DNA of 64,000 nucleotides, taken from Syntrophus sp. (in: bacteria) (GTDB lineage: Bacteria; Desulfobacterota; Syntrophorhabdia; Syntrophorhabdales; Syntrophorhabdaceae). The number at the start of each line of letters is the position of its first letter. Position 1 is the first letter of the stretch. Below the pieces are notes generated by a model. It searched no databases, was not told the origin of the DNA, and saw only the letters and a program-made list of their open reading frames with translations. Positions 25,748-34,919 of the stretch are shown one piece after another. The stretch covers positions 1 to 64,000 of the forward strand of contig PNOF01000004.1 in assembly GCA_013824645.1 (NCBI GenBank). The letters are read 5' to 3'. A program made the position numbers and the translations under genes.

Positions 25748-26801
25748 GTGCAATTCCTCCAATTATCTGCTCCGCCGCATCGTCAAGGTAAATTTTCCCG
25801 ATGTTTTCCCCCAGTTCCTTCAGAATTTCCGGTTCTTTCATCAGATGCTTAATAGCACCGAAAAGCCTTTCCCCCGTTGCTTCTTCATTGGCTATCACAT
25901 ATGCGCCCCCGTTGCTTTCTACTTCGGAGGCATTTTTCCATTGGTGATTACCGGCGGAATAGGGATAGGGAATGAGAATGGCCGCTTTTTTGAAATAAGC
26001 CAGTTCAAAAATTGTTGTGGCTCCCGCCCTTGATATGACAACATCGGAAAGACTGTAGTATTTTGCCATCTCGTTGGTAAAAGGAAAGACTTCGTGCGTG
26101 ATTGAGGTTTCTTTGTAGGCCATGTTCACACGGTCGAAGTCCTCTGGTCCGGTCTGGTGATAGACGACTGTGTTCTTGTAGCTTTCAAGATGAGGTAAAA
26201 GTGTAAGCACCGCGTCATTAATACTTCGCGCTCCTCTGCTTCCGCCAAAGACAAAGATACCGAATTCACCTTCTTTTTTTGTCCCTTCATATTTTGCGAG
26301 CTTTTCTTGAAGGGGGTTGCCGGTGTGAAGGATTTTTTTCGTGGTGAGATATTTTTTTGTCCCTTCAAAGCTGATAAATGTCCCTTTGGTGATTTTTGAG
26401 AGAAATCTATTTGCAAGTCCCGGCTGGACGTTCTGTTCGTGGAGGAAACAGGGTATCCCGAGAAGTCTTCCCGCAATGATGATAGGAACAGAGGTAAAAC
26501 CACCCATGCCGAGAATGGCATCAGGTTTTTCTTCTCTTAAAATCCGTATGGACATCAAGATACCCTTTAAAAGACGTATAAGCGTCAGAACTTTATAAAA
26601 CGGTGATCTTCCCAGAAACTGATATGCCTCCACATAGAGGAGTCTGAAGCCAGCTGCGGGAATAATTCTCCCTTCAAGCCCCTGTCTGGTTCCGATGAAG
26701 ACTGCATCATTTTTCGTGTCCATTGCCTTCAGTGCTTCAGCGACGGCAATACCGGGAAAGATATGACCGCCGGTTCCGCCTGCAGAGATAGCCAATTTCA
26801 T
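25734..26801 (-). CDS. murG: Lipid II synthase MurG
   Basis: 355 residues, GT-B glycosyltransferase fold: AGGTGGHIFPGIAVAEAL near the N-terminus, LGMGGFTSVPIIIAGRLLGIPCFLHEQN, and the UDP-GlcNAc site ISRAGATTIFELAYFKKAAILIPYPYSAGNHQ. It transfers GlcNAc to lipid I on the inner membrane face. It overlaps the ftsW-like gene by 4 bases. Confidence 0.96.
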   Translation of the reverse strand: MKLAISAGGTGGHIFPGIAVAEALKAMDTKNDAVFIGTRQGLEGRIIPAAGFRLLYVEAYQFLGRSPFYKVLTLIRLLKGILMSIRILREEKPDAILGMGGFTSVPIIIAGRLLGIPCFLHEQNVQPGLANRFLSKITKGTFISFEGTKKYLTTKKILHTGNPLQEKLAKYEGTKKEGEFGIFVFGGSRGARSINDAVLTLLPHLESYKNTVVYHQTGPEDFDRVNMAYKETSITHEVFPFTNEMAKYYSLSDVVISRAGATTIFELAYFKKAAILIPYPYSAGNHQWKNASEVESNGGAYVIANEEATGERLFGAIKHLMKEPEILKELGENIGKIYLDDAAEQIIGGIAHGLS

Positions 26802-27586
26802 GAGCGCTCCCCTTCACCCTTAAGCATAACGCCTATCAAGGGGCTTACAAGAACAAGGAGTATGACGGGCTGGTAGAGAAGCCCCGTGGATAGCTTCATG
26901 CCAAGGACCATGAGTAAATCGAGAGCAATATACAAAAAACCGAAGAAGGGCAGCATTTTTATAAAGGTATTTTTCTTCATAAACATGGCAAAGCTTGTAA
27001 CGAGAAAGGCGAATGAAGAGGAAAGAAGGATATACTTATCGATGCTCCCGAGACTGCCGAAGCCGTTCCCGAGGATATTCCCGCTCTGTTTGTAAAGGAT
27101 GATACCGGCGATGAGAGTATATCCAGCGATGAAGGGGATCATGGCAATTCTGTCGAGAATAAAAAGCACAAGTATGATCGCCAGCGCAAAAGAAACGATA
27201 AAAAGGAGCTTCCCTGTTATAAAGAGGTTGAAGGAAGATGAGAAAAAGAGTATTGAGAGAGCCGTAAGTTCCTTAAAGAATTCTTTTTGTTTCTCTTCCA
27301 TGCTCACGAGGTAGAAGGTGATACTGTAGAAAGAGAGAAATACGATAGCGACCTGCGCAGGATATACGATATGGATTTTAGGGTAGACAAAGAAGAGGGC
27401 GGTTACGAGTAAGGACAGAATGATGAAGGGGTATTTCATCCCCTCAATATAACGGGAGGGTGTGCGGTAGATTGCATATATGGAAACAGCGCCTCCAATG
27501 ACGAGAAGTATCTTCACAAGATTGAATTCTCTGAAGAAACTATAGAGTAAAAGCATTGCTGTGAGAGCGATTAAGGCCTTTTTCAT
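26798..27586 (-). CDS. Shortened, apparently catalytically dead FtsW-like (SEDS) membrane protein
   Basis: 262 residues in the ftsW slot between murD and murG, overlapping both by 4 bases. I count about ten hydrophobic segments, the number in SEDS proteins, but FtsW is normally 360-400 residues and the loops here are very short. A faint SEDS echo remains: GNILGNGFGSLGSIDKYILLS resembles the GG..GxGxG...YLP stretch, and the end STGLLYQPVILLVLVSPL resembles the region that should read TGLLPxTGxPLPFxSYGGSS. The conserved Asp and loop motifs for lipid II polymerisation are not visible. It may be a pseudo-SEDS scaffold or an unrelated membrane protein; a glycosyltransferase role is doubtful. Confidence 0.7.
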   Translation of the reverse strand: MKKALIALTAMLLLYSFFREFNLVKILLVIGGAVSIYAIYRTPSRYIEGMKYPFIILSLLVTALFFVYPKIHIVYPAQVAIVFLSFYSITFYLVSMEEKQKEFFKELTALSILFFSSSFNLFITGKLLFIVSFALAIILVLFILDRIAMIPFIAGYTLIAGIILYKQSGNILGNGFGSLGSIDKYILLSSSFAFLVTSFAMFMKKNTFIKMLPFFGFLYIALDLLMVLGMKLSTGLLYQPVILLVLVSPLIGVMLKGEGERS

Positions 27587-28914
27587 AGCGACTCCACGAT
27601 CCTTCGGAAAGTATTTCCCCTGTCTTTATAGCTTTGAAACATGTCAAAGCTGCTGCACATGGGGGAAAGAAGCACTATATCACCGGTTTCAGTGATCTCC
27701 TGTGCTTTTCTGACTGCTTTTTCCATAGTATCTTCAGCGTATGTCTTCACGCTGCCCCCCAGTTCCCTGATGATTTTTTCTTTTGCTTCGCCGATGACTA
27801 TGAGGGCCTTTACCTTCCCGGCAACTTCCGTAATTGATTGATAGCTGCCGCCTTTGTCTTTGCCGCCGGCAATAAGGACAATCTTTCCGTCCATACTCTC
27901 AAGGGCCCTTTTCGTGGCACCCACATTTGTTGCTTTTGAATCGTTGTAGAACCGTACGCCTCCCATTGTCCTTACATGTTCCACCCTGTGGGAAAGTCCA
28001 TTGAACGCTTTGAGGACATCCTCAATGACTGCCTGTTCAATATTGTATATATGTGCTGTCAACAGGGCTGTGAGGATATTCTCTGTATTATGTATGCCGA
28101 CAAGAGGAGAAATATCACGTTTGTAGATAAACTCATGTCCCCGGAGCCTCACATAGAGACTGCCGTTTTTCGTAAAGGCCCCCTCGCTTAGCTCCTGGAC
28201 CGTCGAAAAAGGAAGGATCTTCGGTTTCCCCTTTATGACCGGCAGTATGTTTGTATTGATAAGGGCGTAGTCTTCTTCTCCCTGATTTTCAAATATCCTG
28301 TATTTTGCTTCCTTATATTCTTTGTAGCTGCGATACCGGTCGAGATGGTCTTCGGTAATATTAAGGAGGATTGCCGTATTGGGCCGGAAAGCCTCGATAG
28401 TTTCAAGCTGAAAGCTGCTTATTTCGAGGACCACATGAGGAGCTGGTCTTCCCTCGGAGACGTAATTGATAAGGGGATTGCCGATATTTCCCCCCACAAA
28501 TACATTCCCGAATGCCTTTTTAAAGATCTCTCCGATGAGGGTTGTTGTCGTAGTTTTTCCATTTGTTCCTGTGATGGCAATGATCGGTTCTTTAATGAAG
28601 AGAGACGCAAGCTCAATCTCTCCGATGACCCGTATCCCTTTCTGCCTGGCCTCTTTGAGCACTGGGAGTTCAGTGTCGACACCGGGGGAAAGTACGATCA
28701 TGGGGTAGGCCAGAAAATCTTCTTTCCGGTGAGGGCCGAAGTGACCTGTAAAGGGTATACCCTTAAGTCTATCTATGGCCGCTGCAAGGTCCCCTTCCGG
28801 CTTTTCATCAGCAAGGGCAATCTGCCTCCCCGTGCTGTGAAGGAATTTCGCAGTTGCAATGCCGGTTGTCCCAAGCCCAACGATGAGGATTTTATCGGGC
28901 AGTGTCATGGGCAA
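27583..28914 (-). CDS. murD: UDP-N-acetylmuramoylalanine--D-glutamate ligase MurD
   Basis: 443 residues. KILIVGLGTTGIATAKFL at the N-terminus, PIIAITGTNGKTTTTTLIGEI (P-loop), and YNDSKATNVGATKRALESMDGKIVLIAGGKDKGG in the C-terminal domain identify MurD. It adds D-Glu to UDP-MurNAc-L-Ala in the cytoplasm. A 94-bp gap separates it from mraY and it overlaps the ftsW-like gene by 4 bases. Confidence 0.96.
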   Translation of the reverse strand: MPMTLPDKILIVGLGTTGIATAKFLHSTGRQIALADEKPEGDLAAAIDRLKGIPFTGHFGPHRKEDFLAYPMIVLSPGVDTELPVLKEARQKGIRVIGEIELASLFIKEPIIAITGTNGKTTTTTLIGEIFKKAFGNVFVGGNIGNPLINYVSEGRPAPHVVLEISSFQLETIEAFRPNTAILLNITEDHLDRYRSYKEYKEAKYRIFENQGEEDYALINTNILPVIKGKPKILPFSTVQELSEGAFTKNGSLYVRLRGHEFIYKRDISPLVGIHNTENILTALLTAHIYNIEQAVIEDVLKAFNGLSHRVEHVRTMGGVRFYNDSKATNVGATKRALESMDGKIVLIAGGKDKGGSYQSITEVAGKVKALIVIGEAKEKIIRELGGSVKTYAEDTMEKAVRKAQEITETGDIVLLSPMCSSFDMFQSYKDRGNTFRRIVESL

Positions 28915-29008
28915 ACCCTTTGTTGCGGGTTATTATATTGCATGTTTCCTGTGATACGAAACCTGCAACTTGCTAACCCGTAACGTCTGTTGTCTGTTTT
29001 TTTCACTT

Positions 29009-30103
29009 CTACCTCAATTTCAATGTGCTCAGCGCTATAAGCGCTAGTATGATCGATATAATCCAAAAACGAGTGACAATCTTCCCCTCGTTCCACCCCT
29101 TCAGCTCGAAATGGTGATGGATGGGCGCCATCTTGAACACCCGTTTACCTCTGAGCTTGAATGAATATACCTGGATGATGACCGAAAGCGTTTCCATCAC
29201 AAAGATTCCTCCTGCGATGACAAGAAGAAATTCCTGTTTGATAATGACTGCAATCGTTGCAAGACCTGCCCCCAGCGAAAGCGAACCCGTATCACCCATG
29301 AAAAGCTCGGCAGGATGGGCGTTATACCAGAGAAAGCCGATCCCTGCACCAAGCATGGCGCCGCAGAGGATCGTCAGTTCACCTGCACCCTTGACATAGA
29401 ATATCTGGAGGTACTTGGCAAAATTGATGTTTCCGACGAGATACGCAAAGAGCAGAAATGTCGCGGAAACGGTAAGCACAGGGCCTATGGCAAGACCGTC
29501 AAGACCGTCGGTGAGGTTCACGCTGTTTGAGGTGCCCACAATGATGAATATGCAGAGCAGTGTATAAAAGAAGCCTATTTCAGGGGTTACGTTTTTGAAG
29601 AAGGGAAGGGAAAGCTGTGTGTTGAAACCGTATTTAAAGTATAGGAGTGCGCTGATAGTAACAGCTGAAAGTACCTGGAGGGTAAATTTCATTTTTCCTG
29701 AGATCCCTTTATTGCCGTTGCCTTCGTTCTTTCCGTTGCCCCGGAGTTTTGTTATGTCGTCGATAAAACCGATGGCTCCGAAGGAGAGCAGGGCAAAGGT
29801 GACAACCCAGATGTAGTAGTTCGTTAAATCTGACCAGAGCAGCGTTGGAATGATAGTAGAGATAAGGATCACGAAACCGCCCATAGTAGGGGTTTCCTTC
29901 TTTGCTTCGTGTCTCTCGGGCACATCTTCCCTGGTGCCGCTCTTTATCTTCCATTCATGGAACTTGCGTATTACCACTGGAGTCAGGATGAAACTGATAA
30001 TAAGGGCCGAAAGAATAGCAAGAACAGTACGGAAGGTGATGTACCGGAATACATTCAGGGGTGAAAGCTTTAAATGGAAAGAATAGAGGATATAATAGAG
30101 CAT
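29009..30103 (-). CDS. mraY: Phospho-N-acetylmuramoyl-pentapeptide transferase MraY
   Basis: 364 residues with about ten membrane helices. Family signatures are present: TPTMGG, GFIDDITKLR, NSVNLTDGLDGLAIG and FMGDTGSLSLGAGL, including the Asp residues needed for catalysis, and HHHFELKGWNE near the end. It forms lipid I from UDP-MurNAc-pentapeptide and undecaprenyl phosphate. It starts 1 bp after murF. Confidence 0.97.
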   Translation of the reverse strand: MLYYILYSFHLKLSPLNVFRYITFRTVLAILSALIISFILTPVVIRKFHEWKIKSGTREDVPERHEAKKETPTMGGFVILISTIIPTLLWSDLTNYYIWVVTFALLSFGAIGFIDDITKLRGNGKNEGNGNKGISGKMKFTLQVLSAVTISALLYFKYGFNTQLSLPFFKNVTPEIGFFYTLLCIFIIVGTSNSVNLTDGLDGLAIGPVLTVSATFLLFAYLVGNINFAKYLQIFYVKGAGELTILCGAMLGAGIGFLWYNAHPAELFMGDTGSLSLGAGLATIAVIIKQEFLLVIAGGIFVMETLSVIIQVYSFKLRGKRVFKMAPIHHHFELKGWNEGKIVTRFWIISIILALIALSTLKLR

Positions 30104-30104
30104 C

Positions 30105-31463
30105 TTACGTCAGTGCCTCCACAATTTCTTCCATTTTTGAGGACCTTGAACCCTTGACGAGTATTGTGTCGCCCTGGCGCAACTGTCCGTCCAGGTATTC
30201 GACGAGTGACTTTTTATCTTCAAAGAGTTGTGCCCTTTCTTTTCCAAGCTCCTCATAGGTTTCTTTTACTTCCTGCCCGATGAGGATTGTCAAGGGAATG
30301 TCGCTTGCCTTTAAGAATCTGCCCAGTTGACGGTGATATTCCTTGCTCTTCTCACCGAGTTCTTTCATATCGCCGAGAATGACGATTTTCTTCCCCTTTG
30401 CCGGAAGTTCGAGTAGGGTGCTTATTGCCCATTCCATAGAGGAAGGGTTTGCGTTATAGGTATCGTCAATGATGGCAATGCCCTTTTGTGTCATAACCGG
30501 TTTGAATCGCATTGAGTATGATGTAAAGGTCTCAATTGCCTTTCCTATAATCTCTTTGTCGATGCCGATGCTGTATGCGATAGAGGATGCGGCAAGAATG
30601 TTGTAGAGATTATGTGTTCCCAGAAGAGAGGTTTTTGTCGTAAGGTGGTTACCAGGGAAGGCGATGGTGATTTGTGATCCCTCCCACCCGAAACTTTCAT
30701 CAATGGTGAGATGAAAGAGCGCCTCACCTGTGATGCCATAGGCATGCGGTGTGCGCTTGAGGTCCTTGTAACGGGGCATGATATACGGGTCGTCGGCATT
30801 GATAAAGACCCTGCCGCCTTCTTTTGTATGGTAAAAGAGGTCCAGTTTTTCTTCCAGTATCCCTTCCATTGTCTTAAGCCCTTCGAGGTGAGACGGATTG
30901 ATATTGGTGATAAGCGAAATGTCCGGCATTGCTGCTTCGGCCAGTTTTCGTATCTCTCCTTTGCTGTTCGTGCCCAATTCGAAAACGCAAAATTCCGGTT
31001 TGCCTTCAATGGCGAGGATACTCTTTGATACGCCGATGAGGTTGTTATAGTTTTTCTCATTGCAATGGACAGTAACGCTATCTTTCATCATACTTACGAG
31101 AATCTCTTTTGTCGTTGTTTTGCCGTTACTTCCGGTGATGGCGATGCAGGTCGTGTCAAGCCTTTCCCGTTTATATCGGGCAAGATTTAAGAGGGCCTCT
31201 ATGGTGTCCTCGACGAGGATAATCGTACCGGGTGTGCCGGGACATATGTTTTCTCTTTTTCTCTCACAGAGAGCCCCACTGCGGGACTTTTCGTATGCAG
31301 TTCCAATGAACAGATGGCCGTCGAATGAAGGCCCCGTTATAGGTATAAAAAGCTCTCCCTCATCGATTGTCCGTGAATCGGTGGATACATTGGTGAAGAT
31401 ATCCTTTTCAACGCGATAAGCCGTGCCTTTCACCGCCTCCAGTATCTCATCAAGGCGCCACAT
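30105..31463 (-). CDS. murF: UDP-MurNAc-tripeptide D-Ala-D-Ala ligase MurF
   Basis: 452 residues from the ATG (MWRLDEILEAVKG) that has GAGGAGG upstream; the frame extends to 31493 without support. TCIAITGSNGKTTTKEILV is the P-loop, IDDTYNANPSSMEWAI the substrate motif, and IVILGDMKELGE the C-terminal domain. It attaches D-Ala-D-Ala made by the ddl product of the same cluster. It overlaps murE by 14 bases. Confidence 0.95.
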   Translation of the reverse strand: MWRLDEILEAVKGTAYRVEKDIFTNVSTDSRTIDEGELFIPITGPSFDGHLFIGTAYEKSRSGALCERKRENICPGTPGTIILVEDTIEALLNLARYKRERLDTTCIAITGSNGKTTTKEILVSMMKDSVTVHCNEKNYNNLIGVSKSILAIEGKPEFCVFELGTNSKGEIRKLAEAAMPDISLITNINPSHLEGLKTMEGILEEKLDLFYHTKEGGRVFINADDPYIMPRYKDLKRTPHAYGITGEALFHLTIDESFGWEGSQITIAFPGNHLTTKTSLLGTHNLYNILAASSIAYSIGIDKEIIGKAIETFTSYSMRFKPVMTQKGIAIIDDTYNANPSSMEWAISTLLELPAKGKKIVILGDMKELGEKSKEYHRQLGRFLKASDIPLTILIGQEVKETYEELGKERAQLFEDKKSLVEYLDGQLRQGDTILVKGSRSSKMEEIVEALT

Positions 31464-32901
31464 GAAGGGCCTCCTCGATAGTCTCTCTGTCACTGAAATG
31501 AAAGGTATTTCCGCCTATTATCTGGTAATTCTCATGTCCTTTTCCTGCAACAAGGAGCACATCATCTTGCCCGGACATCCTTACCCCTTCCAGGATAGCG
31601 TCTTTTCTGTTTTCAATGACCTTACAGGAAGTGCTGTTATAGCCCTTTTTGATATCGGCAATAATGTCTGCCGGGTTTTCACTCCTGGGATTGTCTGATG
31701 TGATAATGGCAACATCAGCGAGGCTCGACGCAATGCCGCCCATAATAGGCCTTTTTGCCTTGTCCCTGTCGCCGCCGCAGCCGAATACGACGATGAGTTT
31801 CCCCTTCTTCAGGCCATTGAGGAGGGTGAGCACATTACTGAGTGCGTCCGGTGTGTGCGCGTAATCGACAAAAATGGAGATATTGCGGTCATTTTTAATC
31901 CGCTCCAGCCTGCCCGGGACGCCTTCCAGTTTTTCGACGCCTTCTTTTATCTTTTCATAAGGTATATTCGTTGCCACACCGTAGAGGGCGGAAGCAAGGA
32001 TATTTGAGGCATTGAAGATACCAATAAGTGGAGAGACGATGGATATTCTTTTATCCATAAGGGATACATCGAGCGTCAAACCGGTTATATCTTCACTGTA
32101 TTTAATGAGATGGGCGTCGGCATAGCCCTTGATGCTGTATGAAAGCGTTTCAATAGGGGCGCGGAGAACAAATTCCCGAACGTTTGGGTCGTCAATATTC
32201 AAAACAGCATATTTTTTCTCTTTTGGACTGTGCCTGAGATAATCTTCAAAGAGCAGCTTCTTTGCTGCTTTGTAATGTTCAATGTCGCCGTGATAGTCGA
32301 GGTGGTCATGAGTCAGGTTGGTGAAGATACCCACATCGAATTCAATACCTTCGACACGCCTCTGGTCGAGGGCGTGAGAGGATGTCTCCATGGCCACGTA
32401 TTTTACTTTTGATGCGTACATCTCTTTCAGGAGGCCCTGGAGCTCAATCGCACCGGGGGTCGTGTTCTCGGCCCTTAATACATGGCCGTCGTACCGGTAT
32501 GAGATGGTCCCGATGACGCCCGCCTCTTTTCCTACAGAACGAAGAATAGATTCAATGAGATATGTTATGGTTGTTTTTCCGTTCGTACCGGTAATACCGG
32601 CAATGTGCATATGTTTCGAGGGAAATCCATTGAATTTTGCCGCAATATGGCCAAGGGTTTTTGCTACATCTTTCACGACAATGACGCAGGGGAAAGGATA
32701 ATCCGTTTCATGATCAGTGACGAGTACACGTGCGCCCCCCTTCAGGGCATCATCGATGAATGAATCGCTCCGGGCAGTTGCAAAAAACAGGGAGCCTTCC
32801 CGTACGGTCCGTGAGTCTTTTGATATTGCCGTGATATCCAGGTTTTTGTCCCCTTTTATACTGACGACGGAGATATCTTTTATGAGGTCAGTGAGTTTCA
32901 C
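31450..32901 (-). CDS. murE: UDP-MurNAc-L-Ala-D-Glu--diaminopimelate ligase MurE
   Basis: 483 residues: ISKDSRTVREGSLFFA, GITGTNGKTTITYLIESIL (P-loop), TNLTHDHLDYHG, VDYAHTPDALSNVL, and the C-terminal DNPRSENP, the DNPR motif that selects meso-diaminopimelate rather than lysine. It adds the third residue of the stem peptide. This points to a DAP-type, Gram-negative-like wall. It overlaps the ftsI-like gene by 4 bases. Confidence 0.97.
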   Translation of the reverse strand: MKLTDLIKDISVVSIKGDKNLDITAISKDSRTVREGSLFFATARSDSFIDDALKGGARVLVTDHETDYPFPCVIVVKDVAKTLGHIAAKFNGFPSKHMHIAGITGTNGKTTITYLIESILRSVGKEAGVIGTISYRYDGHVLRAENTTPGAIELQGLLKEMYASKVKYVAMETSSHALDQRRVEGIEFDVGIFTNLTHDHLDYHGDIEHYKAAKKLLFEDYLRHSPKEKKYAVLNIDDPNVREFVLRAPIETLSYSIKGYADAHLIKYSEDITGLTLDVSLMDKRISIVSPLIGIFNASNILASALYGVATNIPYEKIKEGVEKLEGVPGRLERIKNDRNISIFVDYAHTPDALSNVLTLLNGLKKGKLIVVFGCGGDRDKAKRPIMGGIASSLADVAIITSDNPRSENPADIIADIKKGYNSTSCKVIENRKDAILEGVRMSGQDDVLLVAGKGHENYQIIGGNTFHFSDRETIEEALHVAP

Positions 32902-33740
32902 TGTTTACCAGACCTCCCATAAATCGTACAGTCAATGTCGCCGCGCACTTTTTCGTAGGGTTTCGGCTGCTGGTCGGTTACGATACCGCTCCCCACGAGC
33001 TTTATTTTGGAGGTCATCATAGATACCTTTTCGAGGGCCCCCTTCATGGGGAGATTGATGAGGTTCGGCATAACCCATTCGGTCTCCGCAGGCTGGCTAT
33101 TTATCTTAGCGCGTCCGCGTGTTTCAACTATCTCGAAGCCTTTTGACGTTTTTGCTATCTCAAAACCATTAGACACAAAAGGGAATAAATCTTTGTATTC
33201 ATCGGTAACGTGATTATCAAAACTGGCAAGAAGTGACTTTTTCTCGATGGTGTATTCTTTTCCGAGGATGATATCGCTGAGTTCGAGGTCGTCTTTTATG
33301 GATATACCATCTTTTTTGAGCAGGTGGAGGAGCTGTTTTTTTCCGATGATCCCCGCGATGCTTACGAGCCCGTCTTCGTCTTTATCTCTCAGAATATCGA
33401 AGGGTTTTTTGAAATCTGCCCGTGCATTCGTTTCTCCCTTAATCAGGATAAGTCCTTCTTTTTCGATAAGCCCTTCTTTTATTGCCGATAAGACTATGGG
33501 GATGGCGATGAAGAGTGACGGTTCTATGACAGTGCGCTCAGATGGGAGGTTTCGGACGGGATTACCCGAAGCTTCCCCTATTGCCGGAATGGCGACATTC
33601 AAGTTCTGAGGGACAGCAGCATGTCCGTCAAGGGTCCTTTTCATGGCAAACTTTTCAGTCAGGTTAAACACCATCGATATATACATAAGTCCTATGCATA
33701 CCAGGATAAAAAAGGCCTTTCGATTAGCCTTTTTGTTCAT
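32898..33740 (-). CDS. FtsI-like protein lacking the transpeptidase active site, with C-terminal PASTA domain
   Basis: 280 residues in the ftsI slot between ftsL and murE, overlapping both by 4 bases. A normal FtsI is 550-650 residues. One membrane helix (AFFILVCIGLMYISMVF) and a C-terminal PASTA-like domain (VMPNLINLPMKGALEKVSMM... VRGDIDCTIYGRSG) remain. In between, EPSLFIAIPIVLSAIKEGLI aligns with the EPGSTFKPF...LEEG helix of penicillin-binding proteins, but the catalytic SxxK lysine is replaced (SLFI). No SxN or KTG motif is visible, and the pedestal domain is largely missing. The short, coupled gene looks retained rather than freshly decayed. Probable role: structural partner in the divisome; septal transpeptidation must come from elsewhere. 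Confidence 0.75.
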   Translation of the reverse strand: MNKKANRKAFFILVCIGLMYISMVFNLTEKFAMKRTLDGHAAVPQNLNVAIPAIGEASGNPVRNLPSERTVIEPSLFIAIPIVLSAIKEGLIEKEGLILIKGETNARADFKKPFDILRDKDEDGLVSIAGIIGKKQLLHLLKKDGISIKDDLELSDIILGKEYTIEKKSLLASFDNHVTDEYKDLFPFVSNGFEIAKTSKGFEIVETRGRAKINSQPAETEWVMPNLINLPMKGALEKVSMMTSKIKLVGSGIVTDQQPKPYEKVRGDIDCTIYGRSGKQ

Positions 33741-34039
33741 CGCAGTACCAGCACCTCTTCTTCTTTCGGTTTCTTGAGCCCCAGCCGCTCTTTTGCTTTT
33801 AACTCCATGAACCTCGCCTGAGTAATGCCCGCCAGCTCTGTCTTCAGCCTGCTATTTGTTTCCATCACTTCCTTATCTTTCTTCAATGTTTCGATAAGGT
33901 CTTCTCTTAACTGATTGTGGGTGCTCATTATGAAAAAACCTATGAAGGCGAAGACAACGAGGATGCCGATAATAAGAAGAGCTGAATGGGTATGCCCATA
34001 GGCCATTTCTTTTTTTGCCGAAACATATCCCCTTGCCAT
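33737..34039 (-). CDS. ftsL: FtsL-like cell division protein
   Basis: 100 residues: a short cytoplasmic start, one membrane helix (SALLIIGILVVFAFIGFFI), then a coiled-coil stretch (QLREDLIETLKKDKEVMETNSRLKTELAG) and a tail RFMELKAKERLGLKKPKEEE typical of FtsL/DivIC. FtsL bridges FtsQ/FtsB to the synthase pair. It is assigned by this layout and by position between rsmH and the ftsI-like gene; sequence identity is always low in the family. Confidence 0.85.
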   Translation of the reverse strand: MARGYVSAKKEMAYGHTHSALLIIGILVVFAFIGFFIMSTHNQLREDLIETLKKDKEVMETNSRLKTELAGITQARFMELKAKERLGLKKPKEEEVLVLR

Positions 34040-34049
34040 AAAACCCCCT

Positions 34050-34919
34050 CTACTGTTTTTCTGCTACCCGCAGTTTTGCGCTCCTTGATCGCGGGTTTGT
34101 GAGTATTTCCTTTCTTTCGGGTCGAAGCGGCTTCTTTGTGAGCCTTTTCAATGCCGGGGAATTTCGAAAGAATTCCTTTATCATCCTGTCTTCCAGCGAA
34201 TGAAAAGAGATAACACCGATCCTTCCCTTTGGGTTTAGCACCTCGACTGCGCTTTCTACGCCCTTTTTCAGGCTTTCAAGTTCATGATTCGTTTCAATCC
34301 TGATGGCTTGAAATGTTTTTGTTGCAGGATGTATCCTGCCTCTGCGCCATTTTGCCTTTGCGACGATATCGGCAAGTTCCTTGGCGGTCTCAATCGGTTT
34401 CTTCTTCCTTGTCTCCACGATGGCCCGCGCGATCCTTCGTGACTTCTCTTCTTCTCCGTATTCAAAGAGTACCGTCGCGAGCTCGTCAACACGGTAGCAG
34501 TTTACAATATCGTAGGCGGTTAATTCTTCCCTGATATCCATCCTCATGTCGAGAGCCTCGTCGTCGTTGAAACTAAAACCCCTCTTCCCCATTATCTGAT
34601 AAGTGGATGTACCAAGGTCAAAAAGAATACCGTCAATTGACGATACTCCTATCCCCTGTAAGATCTCTTTTAAGTTTTTAAAATTTCCCCTTACCAGTGT
34701 TACCCTGTCTTTAAATTCTCTGAGCGCCTCCTCAGCAATAGTAAGCGCCACTTCATCTGCGTCAATTCCTATGACGCGTATTTGTTTATACCGCTCAAGG
34801 ATTCGGTATGTGTGCCCGCCGCCGCCAAGTGTCGCATCAACGAACTGACCATCTTCAACGCTAACCATATTTTGGAGTACTTCTTCAAGAAGAACGGGTA
34901 TATGTGTAACGTCACTCAA
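34050..34919 (-). CDS. rsmH: 16S rRNA m4C1402 methyltransferase RsmH
   Basis: 289 residues: HIPVLLEEVLQNM, VDATLGGGGHTYRILE (SAM loop), GIDADEVAL, FDLGTSTYQI, FSFNDDEALDMRMD, and the C-terminal VISFHSLEDRMIKEFF. It methylates C1402 of 16S rRNA in the small ribosomal subunit. It overlaps mraZ by 4 bases, the classic mraZ-rsmH arrangement. Confidence 0.97.
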   Translation of the reverse strand: MSDVTHIPVLLEEVLQNMVSVEDGQFVDATLGGGGHTYRILERYKQIRVIGIDADEVALTIAEEALREFKDRVTLVRGNFKNLKEILQGIGVSSIDGILFDLGTSTYQIMGKRGFSFNDDEALDMRMDIREELTAYDIVNCYRVDELATVLFEYGEEEKSRRIARAIVETRKKKPIETAKELADIVAKAKWRRGRIHPATKTFQAIRIETNHELESLKKGVESAVEVLNPKGRIGVISFHSLEDRMIKEFFRNSPALKRLTKKPLRPERKEILTNPRSRSAKLRVAEKQ

